A stretch of DNA of 64,000 nucleotides, from assembly GCA_947624045.1 (NCBI GenBank), contig CANQIL010000005.1, positions 1 to 64,000 on the forward strand, given 5' to 3'. Under the pieces are notes generated by a model that did not search any database, was not told the DNA's origin, and saw only the letters and a list, made by a program, of their open reading frames with translations. The position numbers were made by a program, and so were the translations under genes. This DNA comes from an uncultured Bacilli bacterium. Its GTDB lineage: Bacteria > Bacillota_I > Bacilli_A > RF39 > UBA660. This document shows, one piece after another, positions 28,884 through 38,684 of this stretch. Position 1 is the stretch's first letter; each line of letters opens with the position of its first letter.

Positions 28884-30070
28884 TGTTATATTTTATTTGG
28901 TTTTGTATAATATTACTTGTATTTACAAATATTAAATCATTAATTAGATTAAAAAAATCCTACATATTTTTAAATAAAAAACATAATTTATCAATCAATA
29001 TTGCTAAAAAAATAATTGTTATAATTCCTGCAATGAATGAAGTTAATAATGTAAAAAAGTCTATTAATTATTTTAAAAATTTAAATGATATATGCGATGT
29101 TATATATGTGACTACTTCAAAAGAAAAGACTATGGCAACTTATAACAAACTTAATAGTGAAATAAAAATACAAAAAGCTAATAATATAAGAGTAATTAAT
29201 TGTCCCAACACTACTGGAACTATGGCTAATCAAATTAATTATGCTATTAAAAGATTAAAAGATGATGATATAGTTGCTATTTATAATATTGATTCTCAAC
29301 CTGAACGAAAAACTTTTAAATATGTCTTAAAAAATACTAATGATGATATAGTTTTACAACAAGTTAGTTTTTTTGATGATAAGTTAAAAGGAATTATGAA
29401 AAGTGCTGAAAATTGGCAAAATAGATGGTCAGTTGTTTATGAAATGGGTAAATATTTAAATGATATAAAACTAGAATTTAAATATTGTATAGGACATGGT
29501 TTATTTTTAAAAAAGACAATTTTTAATAAAATTGGATATTTTTCTGAAAATGAAATAAATGAGGATAACGAGTTTGGTTATAGACTAAATATAAATAATA
29601 TTTCCATTAAGCCAATTCCTTTTATGGAGCAAGCTGATTTTGCAAAAAGTAAAAAAATATATATAAAGCAACAATCAACTTGGGTAAATGGGCCTTTATA
29701 TGCATTTAATTATTTTAAAAATAATACAAGAACAATTAAAAATTTTGTATTGACAGTTTTAAATTTTAAAGCATTTTTATCATGGTGGCTATTTCCTTTG
29801 ATTTGTTATTTAGGCATAATATTTTCTGCTATTGTTGATATAAGACTATTTGTATTAACATTATTCCTAGTTATCTTTTATGTAACTGGAATTAATTATT
29901 TTTCTAATAGATTATTGATTAAATTAAATTATATCAAAAATAATTATCATATCAATATAATAAGTGATTTACTGTTTTTTTCATTACACACCTTTGGGAG
30001 CTATATAACTATTTATAAATTAATTACTGGAAAAAATAATATTAAAAATAAATATAATACTGAAAAATAA
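28883..30070 (+). CDS. Membrane GT2-type glycosyltransferase
   Basis: 'IIVIIPAMNEVNNVKKSI...YNIDSQPE...QQSTWVNGP' plus C-terminal TM helices. Confidence 0.78.
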   Translation: MLYFIWFCIILLVFTNIKSLIRLKKSYIFLNKKHNLSINIAKKIIVIIPAMNEVNNVKKSINYFKNLNDICDVIYVTTSKEKTMATYNKLNSEIKIQKANNIRVINCPNTTGTMANQINYAIKRLKDDDIVAIYNIDSQPERKTFKYVLKNTNDDIVLQQVSFFDDKLKGIMKSAENWQNRWSVVYEMGKYLNDIKLEFKYCIGHGLFLKKTIFNKIGYFSENEINEDNEFGYRLNINNISIKPIPFMEQADFAKSKKIYIKQQSTWVNGPLYAFNYFKNNTRTIKNFVLTVLNFKAFLSWWLFPLICYLGIIFSAIVDIRLFVLTLFLVIFYVTGINYFSNRLLIKLNYIKNNYHINIISDLLFFSLHTFGSYITIYKLITGKNNIKNKYNTEK

Positions 30071-30122
30071 TTGTAATTTATTATTTTTTAGTATAGAATA
30101 TATAAAAAAGGAGAGAGCTTTT

Positions 30123-30596
30123 ATGGAAAATAAGCAAAATTTTAAATTGATTGCACATGCTTTAGTAAAATTAGATGATAAATATTTATTAATTAAGAGG
30201 ACACCAATCAAAAGAGGAAAGCCAAATTCATTACCAGAATATTGGGATATACCTGGTGGAATGGTAGAAGAGGGAGAAACACCTAGTATAGCTGCGATTC
30301 GTGAGACAAAAGAAGAAGTCAACTTAGATGTTGCTATTGGTCCAATTTTACATGAAGATAGTAACTATGATAAGGCAAAAGGAACAGTTTTCACTAGAAT
30401 TGTTTATCAGGCAGAATTATTAGATGGTCAAGATGAGAATAATATTATTTTGCAAGAAGATGAACATTCTGAATATAGATTAGTAAGTGATATTAATGAG
30501 GTGGATAAGCCAGTTGATTATTTATATGATACTATTGATCACGCTAACACTTACAATTCAGGTTCTAAAGCATTAAAAAAGACTAGAAAAAGATAA
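30123..30596 (+). CDS. NUDIX hydrolase
   Basis: Nudix box 'GGMVEEGETPSIAAIRETKEEVNL'. Confidence 0.93.
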   Translation: MENKQNFKLIAHALVKLDDKYLLIKRTPIKRGKPNSLPEYWDIPGGMVEEGETPSIAAIRETKEEVNLDVAIGPILHEDSNYDKAKGTVFTRIVYQAELLDGQDENNIILQEDEHSEYRLVSDINEVDKPVDYLYDTIDHANTYNSGSKALKKTRKR

Positions 30597-30597
30597 T

Positions 30598-31236
30598 CTA
30601 GTCATTTTTTAATTTTATCTGTTTTGATTTTATTAATTTTTTACTATTTGTTAAATTAGAAATATATTTTAAAGCTTCTTCTAAAACTTGTTCTTTAGTT
30701 AAATTATCTGTATTTATAGTATAACAAGGTAAATCTGGATGTTCAAGTATAAATTGATTCATTGAATCATATCTAAGATTTCTAATTTTATCTAGTTCTA
30801 AATCTGGATCATTTTCATTCCTTTTTTTAATCCTTTTGATTCTTTCTTCATTTGAAACAGTAACAATAATTGCTGCATCAAAGAATACTCCAAGATTAAT
30901 TAAAGTTTCAAATACAGGTTTTGAATTTGTATCACCATTAAATGCAAATGCTGATAATAAACCTCTATCAATTATTAAATTTCTATCGGACATACATTCT
31001 TTTATGTATAAAAGACTTAACCCAGTAAAATAACTTTTTAAGGTATTAGAATCTGTCTTATTATAAATTAAATCTTGCATATGATATATTTCATTATATA
31101 AATAATTATCATCACCCTTAACATTAAACAATTCATATAATGGTTTATCTATATATTCATAACCTAATTTTTCAGATAAACTTTTTGCTAAAGTTGATTT
31201 ACCTGCTCCATCTAATCCATCGATAGTAATTATCAT
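30598..31236 (-). CDS. Thymidylate-kinase-like P-loop kinase
   Basis: 'MIITIDGLDGAGKSTLAKSLSEKLGYEY...LIIDRGLLSAFAF'. Confidence 0.85.
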   Translation of the reverse strand: MIITIDGLDGAGKSTLAKSLSEKLGYEYIDKPLYELFNVKGDDNYLYNEIYHMQDLIYNKTDSNTLKSYFTGLSLLYIKECMSDRNLIIDRGLLSAFAFNGDTNSKPVFETLINLGVFFDAAIIVTVSNEERIKRIKKRNENDPDLELDKIRNLRYDSMNQFILEHPDLPCYTINTDNLTKEQVLEEALKYISNLTNSKKLIKSKQIKLKND

Positions 31237-31329
31237 GACTATCCCCCCTTAAATTGTTTTTTATTTTAGCAATTTTTATGTACAAAGTCAATATATATGA
31301 TAAAATAGGTTATATGGAGTGTGGTTATA

Positions 31330-31734
31330 ATGAATGGAAATAAAATAATTGTTCATACGTTGATAAAGACAAAAGATGGATATTTGGTTACAAAAAGATC
31401 AAAACAAGAAACAACATTTCCAGAATATTGGGATATACCTGGAGGTTTAGCAGAGTATGGTGAACTTCCTCGAGAAGCAGTAATTAGGGAAACTAAAGAA
31501 GAAGTTGGCTTAAATATCATACCAACAAAAGTAATTCATGAAGATAGTAATTTAGACGAATCTAAAAATCTTATTTTTATTAGATTAGTATATTTATGTG
31601 AATTAAAATCAAGAATTGATGATATAATTTTGCAAGAAGAAGAGCATTCAGAATATAGATTTATTAATTCTTTAGTAGAATTACATGATGAAAAGATTTC
31701 ACCCTTTCTTATAGAAGTATTTAATAATTTGTAA
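31330..31734 (+). CDS. NUDIX hydrolase (second copy, related to 30123..30596)
   Basis: Nudix box 'GGLAEYGELPREAVIRETKEEVGL'; shared 'FPEYWDIPGG' and 'ILQEEEHSEYR'. Confidence 0.92.
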   Translation: MNGNKIIVHTLIKTKDGYLVTKRSKQETTFPEYWDIPGGLAEYGELPREAVIRETKEEVGLNIIPTKVIHEDSNLDESKNLIFIRLVYLCELKSRIDDIILQEEEHSEYRFINSLVELHDEKISPFLIEVFNNL

Positions 31735-31842
31735 AACTACGGTATATATAGATATTATACACACATGCTTATTTTCAATTATATGAAGATTTTTGAATAT
31801 GAGATTAGTTGTTATTAATGATGAGTCAAAAGGTGATTAAAA

Positions 31843-32454
31843 ATGTATAAGAATATATTAATACTTGGTGCTGCTAGAAGTGGTAAGACTACTCTTGCAA
31901 AAAGAATTGTAAAAGAAAAAGGATATAGTTTAATTAGTATAGATAACATTATTAGTGGCTTTGAAGCATATCCTGAACTTGAAATACATCATGATGGTGA
32001 TGCAATTGATACAGCAAAAAGATTAGCTCCATTTTTGATAAAGTATTTTACTGAATTATCAGAGGGCTCTACTTTTTATGATGAAATAAAATTTGTAATT
32101 GAAGGAACTCATTTTGATTTTGAACAATTAATGCCATTTTTACTAAGTGAAAAATATAGAAAAAAATATCATATAATTGGATTAACATTTAACAAAATAA
32201 CTGAACAACAATTATACGAATACATAAAAAAATATGATACTGAAGATGATTGGACATATTGGTGTGATGAAGAAGAATTAAGAGAAAATGTTAGATATTT
32301 CATTGATAGGAATAAATACTTTAATGAAATGTTTAAAAAATATGAAATAGCAACATTTGATACTTCATTTGATAGAGATAAAGTATTAAGTGATATTATT
32401 AATAATCTAGATGAATTGGAAAAAGGAAATAACAATACAAGTAAAATGAAATGA
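31843..32454 (+). CDS. P-loop kinase-like protein
   Basis: 'ILILGAARSGKTTLAKRIVKEKGYSLISIDNI'. Confidence 0.8.
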   Translation: MYKNILILGAARSGKTTLAKRIVKEKGYSLISIDNIISGFEAYPELEIHHDGDAIDTAKRLAPFLIKYFTELSEGSTFYDEIKFVIEGTHFDFEQLMPFLLSEKYRKKYHIIGLTFNKITEQQLYEYIKKYDTEDDWTYWCDEEELRENVRYFIDRNKYFNEMFKKYEIATFDTSFDRDKVLSDIINNLDELEKGNNNTSKMK

Positions 32455-32499
32455 TGATTCTAGATTTGAGAAGTAGCAAATTTTGTTCATATAGTACTA

Positions 32500-32528
32500 T
32501 TGACATCTTGTCTATTTTGCAGTACTAT
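32500..32528 (+). promoter_or_regulatory. Consensus-like promoter driving a short hairpin RNA
   Basis: TTGACA (32500-32505), 17 bp, TACTAT (32523-32528); AGTACTAT motif occurs at both ends, 30 bp apart. Confidence 0.65.
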
Positions 32529-32535
32529 ATTTGCA

Positions 32536-32596
32536 GATAACGAACCAATGGAGTTTGGCAATTGTAGCCACTGTCCGTTGATTCGTTATTTTTTTC
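32536..32596 (+). ncRNA. Candidate small structured RNA ending in terminator hairpin
   Basis: ATAACGAA-c-CAATGG...CCGTTG-a-TTCGTTAT with inner GGC/GCC stem, then T7; no ORF; promoter immediately upstream. Confidence 0.5.
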
Positions 32597-32740
32597 TTGA
32601 ATTTTTAACTGATAAGCAAAAAGCAAAAAATGATGAAGATAACAATTAAATTTAATTGAAAATAAAAGAAATAAGTGATATTTACTATATCAAATAGGAA
32701 AGTTTTGTTATAATTTTATTGGTTGATGATTTAAGGGCTT

Positions 32741-32789
32741 TTTCTAAAGAGTGGTGATAAATATGCAGAAAAGTAAGTATTTCTATAAA
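32741..32789 (+). repeat. Direct repeat copy 1 (truncated 5' end of the HTH-repeat gene)
   Basis: 'tttctaaagagtggtgataaatatgcagaaaagtaagtatttctataaa' matches 33831-33879 with one mismatch; encodes MQKSKYFYKIL then stop. Confidence 0.85.
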
Positions 32790-32870
32790 ATATTATGATG
32801 AAATTATATTAGATAAAAAAATTAACAAATTGGAAAGACACGTTTGATTAATTTAGAAAGGAGCATACTT

Positions 32871-33762
32871 ATGAAAAATAATATAATCCAATCAGAGATG
32901 GATGTTAAAGGTAGTAAAATAAATGTTATTAGAGTTGATAGCTACGAATATATATCACTTACTGACTTAGCAAAAACACAAAATGATGAAAGCACCAGCA
33001 GATGTTGTTAAAAATTGGTTAAGAAACAAAGAAACAATTTCTTTTCTAGGTGTATGGGAAGAATTAAATAATGAAAATTTTAAAGTGGTCGAATTCGACC
33101 AGTTTAAGAATGAAGCCGGAAGTCATTCGTTTACTATGTCCCCTCAAAAATGGATCAGAGAAACAAATGCTATTGGTATTATTTCAAAATCTGGTAAATA
33201 TGGTGGTGGAACTTTTGCAAGAAGTGATATTGCATTCGAGTTTGCTAGTTGGATTAGTCCAGAATTTAAATTATATTTAATTAAAGAATTTGAAAGATTA
33301 AAAAGAAATGAGGCATATCAAGAAAAAATAGAATGGCATGCTAATAGATTATTATCTAAATTAAACTATGTTGTTCACACTGACGCAATAAAGAAATATA
33401 TTGTTCCAACTTTAACAGAACAACAAATTAAATTTGTATATGCAAATGAGGCAGATGTGTTAAATGTTGCTTTATTTGGTATGACAGCTAAAGAATGGAG
33501 AGAAAATAACCTAAAACTTGCTAAAAATGGTAATATGAGAGATTATACTGATTTACTTCATTTGATTATTTTAAACAATTTAGAGAATACTAATGCAGAA
33601 TTAATTAAAATGAATATAAAACAATCTGAGAGATTAATTAGGTTAAATGAATCAGCAAGAAATCAAATGGAAGCATTAAAAAATAATAAAAATATTAGAG
33701 AACTAGAGGTATTGCAACAACAAGTTAATGAGGAAAATAAATACTTAATTGAAAATAAATAG
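32871..33762 (+). pseudogene. Frameshifted KilA-N domain protein
   Basis: Frame 1 MKNNIIQSEMDVKGSKINVIRVDSYEYISLTDLAKTQNDE, then +1 frame APADVVKNWLRNKETISFLGVWEELNN; together a continuous KilA-N domain, frameshift near 32983. Confidence 0.78.
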
Positions 33763-33830
33763 AAATTTGACGTTCAAATGTAAATATATTATTAATAATC
33801 TAGAGGGGTTGGAAATTAGTTGAGGATTTA

Positions 33831-33879
33831 TTTCTAAAGAGTGGTGATAAATATGCAGGAAAGTAAGTATTTCTATAAA
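33831..33879 (+). repeat. Direct repeat copy 2
   Basis: See 32741-32789; offset 1090 bp. Confidence 0.85.
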
Positions 33880-36084
33880 GGCATACCTTTATCTAAATAT
33901 TGTAAAGATAAAGGTATTAATATAAATACTATTAGAACAAGAATATGGAAGAAAAAACATGATAAAAAGTTTGAAAATTATACTGAGCAAGAAATTATAG
34001 ATATGGTTATAGAAACTTGTGGAACTTCTGTTAAATATATGTATAAAGGAATGACTTTAAGAAAGTATTGTCTTAAAAATGGTATTAGTGAAAAAGCAAT
34101 ATTATCTAGAATAAACAAGTTAAGAAGTACTGATAATAATCTTTCAAATGATGAATTAGTTACTTTAGCAATCGAGGAATTTGTTAATAAAAATTATAAG
34201 TATTTCTATGAAGGTGTTACTTTAAAAGAATATTGTGAAAGTCATTCAGATATAACTTATGGTACTGTTTTAGCTTATATAAATCGCGAAAAGAAAAAAA
34301 ATAAAGATATATCGATAGAAGAAATAATTAAGCAATATATAGAAAAAGAACATAAGGGTATTTATAAATACTATTATTTAGGAATACCTTTAAAGAAGTA
34401 TTGTGAAGAGAATAATTTAAATTATAAAAGTATAATTACTTATATGAGTAAACATAGAAATACTTCTCAATTTAAAGACTTAAGTGATGATGAATTTGCT
34501 TCAAAAATTATAAATTCATATCAACCTTTTGAACCCAAATATTTATATCAAGGTGTAACCTTAAGTGAATATTGTAAAAATAATAAACTATCTTATTATA
34601 GTATTATTTCCTATGTTAAAAGAAAACTAGCCAAGGATAATACTAAGAATATTGATGAGCTAATTGATGAAGCCATAAAAACAGTAAATAGATATGGAAT
34701 AATTTATTATTACAAAGGTATGCCTTTAAAAGATTATGCTAAAGAAAAAGGTTTAAATGTTAATTCCCTTCGAAGTGCCATTTTAAGAAAACAAGCAAAA
34801 AGTAATAAGCCCCTCCAAGAAATAATTGATGAATGTGTTGAAGCTTATCAAAAGTTTTCTATTAAATATTATTATGATAGAATACCACTTATAACATATT
34901 GTAAAGAAAATGGTTTAAATTATATTACTATTATTCAAAAATATTTAACTGAATATGCTGATGCTTCATCTATTTCTAAAGATGAAGCAATAAAACAAAT
35001 AGTTGATTATTATATAGAAAATCCTAAAGGAAGAACTAAATATTATTTTAAAGACCAGTCCTTAGCTAAGTTTTGTGATACTTATGGTTATCCTTATTTA
35101 GCTATCTTAAGAAGAATTAAAACTTTAGAAAATAAAGAAAAAAAACTAGATAAAGAAAAAATTATATCACTAGCTATAAAAAAATATGAAGAAAGATTAG
35201 AAATAAATAAGATAAATGAAATTTTTAATAATTTAAAAAAGATAGAAAGTAAAGATACTAAACAAATTAAAGATATTTGTAACTTTCTAAAAATTAGCTT
35301 TATAAATGTAAGTGATTTAGTTGATATGGATTTTTCATATTATCAAGCAATTAATATGATATGGTATTTTTTTGATAATAAAACAGATGATGGCTATAAA
35401 ATAATTACGGATAATAAAATAAAAAATATTTTTTCTATAATTAATAAGCTACAAAATAATAATATTAATATAAATAAGGTTGAATTATATGATTTAATTG
35501 GTATATATAAATGCGAATTATATGATTCAAGAAGTGAAATATTAAAAAAAGAAAGTAGATATATTTATAAAGTCATTTTTTCCTTAGCAAAAAGTTATGG
35601 TATTAAGGTTTATAATAACTTTGAAGACTTTGAAAGTGAATTAAAATATTATTTATTAATAGTTATAAGTAGAATTAATTTAAATAATTTTGGTCAAATA
35701 ATTAAATATATTGATTTATCAGTAAAGGGTTATTTTAGAAATTATCTAAAGGAATATATAAAGCAACATGATAGTTTGTCACTGGATAGTAATACTGTTA
35801 ATAATGATAGTGGTAATAAAAAAATAACAAAGATAGATAATATAACTTGTGATAGTAAATATTATGATAAAGATGATTCATTTAGTATGGAGATGATGCA
35901 AGTACTTGAAACTTTAGAAGCTAAAGATTTAGAATTTATAATGTTAAAGTATAAAGAAGATTATAGTTATGATGAATTAGCAACACATTTTAAATTAAGT
36001 ATTGAAGATATAAAATTAAAAGAAAGAGAAATTTTATCTTTACTTAAAAATAACGATAAAGTAAAAGTAATGAAATTGAAATAA
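33853..36084 (+). CDS. Eight-repeat HTH-like protein with sigma-70-like C-terminus
   Basis: Eight ~55-aa repeats beginning K-Y-x-Y-x-G-x-x-L-x-x-Y-C; C-term 'LETLEAKDLEFIMLKYKEDYSYDELATHFKLSIEDIKLKEREILSLL' resembles sigma region 4. Confidence 0.75.
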   Translation: MQESKYFYKGIPLSKYCKDKGININTIRTRIWKKKHDKKFENYTEQEIIDMVIETCGTSVKYMYKGMTLRKYCLKNGISEKAILSRINKLRSTDNNLSNDELVTLAIEEFVNKNYKYFYEGVTLKEYCESHSDITYGTVLAYINREKKKNKDISIEEIIKQYIEKEHKGIYKYYYLGIPLKKYCEENNLNYKSIITYMSKHRNTSQFKDLSDDEFASKIINSYQPFEPKYLYQGVTLSEYCKNNKLSYYSIISYVKRKLAKDNTKNIDELIDEAIKTVNRYGIIYYYKGMPLKDYAKEKGLNVNSLRSAILRKQAKSNKPLQEIIDECVEAYQKFSIKYYYDRIPLITYCKENGLNYITIIQKYLTEYADASSISKDEAIKQIVDYYIENPKGRTKYYFKDQSLAKFCDTYGYPYLAILRRIKTLENKEKKLDKEKIISLAIKKYEERLEINKINEIFNNLKKIESKDTKQIKDICNFLKISFINVSDLVDMDFSYYQAINMIWYFFDNKTDDGYKIITDNKIKNIFSIINKLQNNNININKVELYDLIGIYKCELYDSRSEILKKESRYIYKVIFSLAKSYGIKVYNNFEDFESELKYYLLIVISRINLNNFGQIIKYIDLSVKGYFRNYLKEYIKQHDSLSLDSNTVNNDSGNKKITKIDNITCDSKYYDKDDSFSMEMMQVLETLEAKDLEFIMLKYKEDYSYDELATHFKLSIEDIKLKEREILSLLKNNDKVKVMKLK

Positions 36085-36111
36085 GCATAAATAGAAAGTG
36101 AGGATTATAAT

Positions 36112-36708
36112 ATGGAAAAATTTTTCCTAGAAATACCATCAATAGAAAGGAAAAAAGAAATAATTGCGTATTTAGATGAATTTGTTCAATATGGTTCCGA
36201 TATTAATGGCGCCGGTTCTTTAGCTAAAATATATGATGGTTTATCATTTGAAGAAGCACTAGATAGATGCATGAAAATGACAAATGAAGAATTTGCTAGA
36301 AGTATTAATAGATGTCCTAGTAAAACTTTTCTCTTAATTAGAAAAAATGATAATAAAATCATAGGTAGTATTAATATTAGATGGAATTTATCTTTAGAAA
36401 TGCTAGAGTTTGGTGGTCATATAGGTTATGGAATTAGGCCTACTGAAAGGAAAAAGGGGTATAATAAAATAAATTTATATTTAGGAATGATTGAAGCTAA
36501 AAAAGTAGGCTTAGATAAAGTAATGTTAGACTGTGATGTTAATAATATTGCCTCAGATAAAACTCTAAAAGCCTTAGGTGGAAGGCTAACTAGAACAGAA
36601 ATAGATCCAAATGATGGAATATTAACTAATGTTTACTGGTTTGATGTAGATGAAACTTTAGAAAACTATAAGAGCATTTATGATCCTTATATAACAAATA
36701 AAGATTAG
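36112..36708 (+). CDS. GNAT family N-acetyltransferase
   Basis: 'FLLIRKNDNKIIGSINIRWNLS...GYGIRPTERKKGYNKINLYLGMIEAKKVGLDKVMLDCDVNNIASDKTLKALGG'. Confidence 0.9.
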   Translation: MEKFFLEIPSIERKKEIIAYLDEFVQYGSDINGAGSLAKIYDGLSFEEALDRCMKMTNEEFARSINRCPSKTFLLIRKNDNKIIGSINIRWNLSLEMLEFGGHIGYGIRPTERKKGYNKINLYLGMIEAKKVGLDKVMLDCDVNNIASDKTLKALGGRLTRTEIDPNDGILTNVYWFDVDETLENYKSIYDPYITNKD

Positions 36709-36786
36709 GATAAAAAGTAATAAAATTTAATTGTCTTATATGTAGATACATGCTAAAATATTCTTAAGGGTAGGAGTTGATTTTAG

Positions 36787-37308
36787 ATGTATATGGAAAA
36801 TAATTTTCCAGTAAAATATGCCATATTAGAATTAAAAGAAGATGGAGGCTATTTAAGTAATTATAGTGATATTACAAGAGGCTTTATCGTTTCTAAGTGT
36901 TATGTTTTAGAATCAGTAGTTAAATATTTAGCTAATGGAAAAAGTAAAGTTTTCTATAAAGTATTTTTTCCTTTTCAAAATTTAAATATTTTAAAATTAG
37001 CTCTTCAAAATAATCAATTAGATATTGGACAAAAACTAGAACCTACATTTAATTTAAATGGGGAAGCAAATCCTACAACTGTGGTTTCCAATTTATTTGA
37101 TACTTATGAAGACGCTAAAAGATTTACTCATATAAAGAATGAATTTTTAAAAAATGAATTACCTATATATATTTCCTCTAAAGAATATAAGGAATATTTA
37201 TCTATATGCCAATTATTTGAAGAATTAACTGAAGCTAATACAGAAGATATGCTTATTACTGAAGAAAATATTAAAGATAAACACTTACAATTAATTAAAA
37301 CTTTATAA
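36787..37308 (+). CDS. hypothetical protein
   Basis: 173-aa intact ORF with upstream AGGAGTT-like RBS. Confidence 0.65.
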   Translation: MYMENNFPVKYAILELKEDGGYLSNYSDITRGFIVSKCYVLESVVKYLANGKSKVFYKVFFPFQNLNILKLALQNNQLDIGQKLEPTFNLNGEANPTTVVSNLFDTYEDAKRFTHIKNEFLKNELPIYISSKEYKEYLSICQLFEELTEANTEDMLITEENIKDKHLQLIKTL

Positions 37309-37330
37309 TTAAAAAAGACTATTTGGAAAT

Positions 37331-37858
37331 TTAATTTCTCGATAGTCCTTTTATTTTATTATCTTTTTTTTGAAGATTAGCTTTTATTTCTGCAGGAAAA
37401 GTTAAATAATTCATTTTTTTAGATAGCTCTTTAACTTTAGCTAACCATTTAGTATCATCATTAACCATCTTACGACCACTCAAAGTAAGATAAAGTGAAT
37501 CAATTTCACCAAGATTATTTATATTATTTCCTACTGTATCTAAGTCATTGTCTATAAAAGAACAAGCGTGAGAGCAAGCAAGTAAAATATCTAAAGCAGC
37601 AAAGTCCTCCATACTTTCAAGTTTATTCCAAACTTGTCCATCTTTTAAAGTAGTTAAGGAATCTAAAGTAATTAAAGGATAATTATCAACTCCTAAATCA
37701 TGCAAAATATTCGCAAGCATTTCCTTATTTTCTTCTAACTTCATTTTAGAAAAAGCTATTTTCATAGAAGTTAAAACTCCATTACCAATTACAAAATCTT
37801 CATCTTCATTAGCCATTAATTTAGTAATATAATTATTTATCTCTTTTGAATTTAACAT
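37331..37858 (-). CDS. hypothetical protein
   Basis: 175-aa intact ORF. Confidence 0.65.
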   Translation of the reverse strand: MLNSKEINNYITKLMANEDEDFVIGNGVLTSMKIAFSKMKLEENKEMLANILHDLGVDNYPLITLDSLTTLKDGQVWNKLESMEDFAALDILLACSHACSFIDNDLDTVGNNINNLGEIDSLYLTLSGRKMVNDDTKWLAKVKELSKKMNYLTFPAEIKANLQKKDNKIKGLSRN

Positions 37859-37943
37859 ATTATGCCTCCATTTATACCTATTATAATTATTTCTTTACTT
37901 TTGTCAAACAGAAAAAAACGACCATAGTCGTTTAGAAAAATTG

Positions 37944-38429
37944 CTAATGTCTTAATTGTTTTTCTAGTAAAGAAATTTCTTTATTCAAATCAGTTTTTAT
38001 TTCTTTTAACAACTCACTAGTAGAAAAATCATTTATTTTAGCTTTTAGAGTTTCATAATAATTTTTAGCTTTAGTTTCATTTAGAAAAGAGATTTGAAAA
38101 AACTTATAATCAATAGATGAAAATTGTAAAAAGACTAAATACTTTACATAAGACGTATCAGCGTGATTATAATCAGAAATAGTAATTTGTTTTTGGATAA
38201 ATCTTTTATAAATTACTTTAAGAAAAAGATTATCTTTTTTTATAATAAAACTTTCTTCACTTGGTTTTATTAGACAAGGCTTTTTTATATTAGCAAAATA
38301 TTTATTGTCTAGTTCTTTATCAATACTACTATTTAAAGGTTTCTTTAAATTATATATAGCTAAATCATGTTTTAATTTACTTATTAAATTACATTTACTA
38401 ATTATAAAGGCTTCATCATTGTAGTTCAT
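37944..38429 (-). CDS. hypothetical protein
   Basis: 161-aa ORF directly downstream of HTH gene. Confidence 0.6.
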   Translation of the reverse strand: MNYNDEAFIISKCNLISKLKHDLAIYNLKKPLNSSIDKELDNKYFANIKKPCLIKPSEESFIIKKDNLFLKVIYKRFIQKQITISDYNHADTSYVKYLVFLQFSSIDYKFFQISFLNETKAKNYYETLKAKINDFSTSELLKEIKTDLNKEISLLEKQLRH

Positions 38430-38444
38430 ACTTTTCCTTATAAA

Positions 38445-38684
38445 TTAACTATGTTTATATTCAATAATATCTGATAAATTACAATTTAAGTAATCACAGA
38501 TTCTAGCTAAAACATAAATATCAATTTTTGTAATTGTACCTGATGAGATTCTTTGAATTACTTTAAAATCTGTTTCTGTATCACGCATTAGTTTGTTTTT
38601 ACTAATATTCATTTCAGCTAAAATATCATCTAACTTAAATAAGAATTCTCCCATACCAACTTTAATTTTAACAATTCTTTCCAC
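38445..38684 (-). CDS. XRE-family HTH regulator
   Basis: 'LDDILAEMNISKNKLMRDTETDFKVIQRISSGTITKIDIYVLARICDYLNCNLSDIIEY'. Confidence 0.88.
   Translation of the reverse strand: MERIVKIKVGMGEFLFKLDDILAEMNISKNKLMRDTETDFKVIQRISSGTITKIDIYVLARICDYLNCNLSDIIEYKHS

Noticed and set aside
32741-33879. IS element or transposon bounded by target-site duplication
   Set aside because: No transposase and no terminal inverted repeats; the duplicated segment is a gene start with indels further upstream.
33853-35200. CRISPR array or DNA tandem repeat
   Set aside because: The periodicity is at protein level; the DNA of successive units is too diverged and there are no identical repeats with unique spacers. No CRISPR array was seen in the window.
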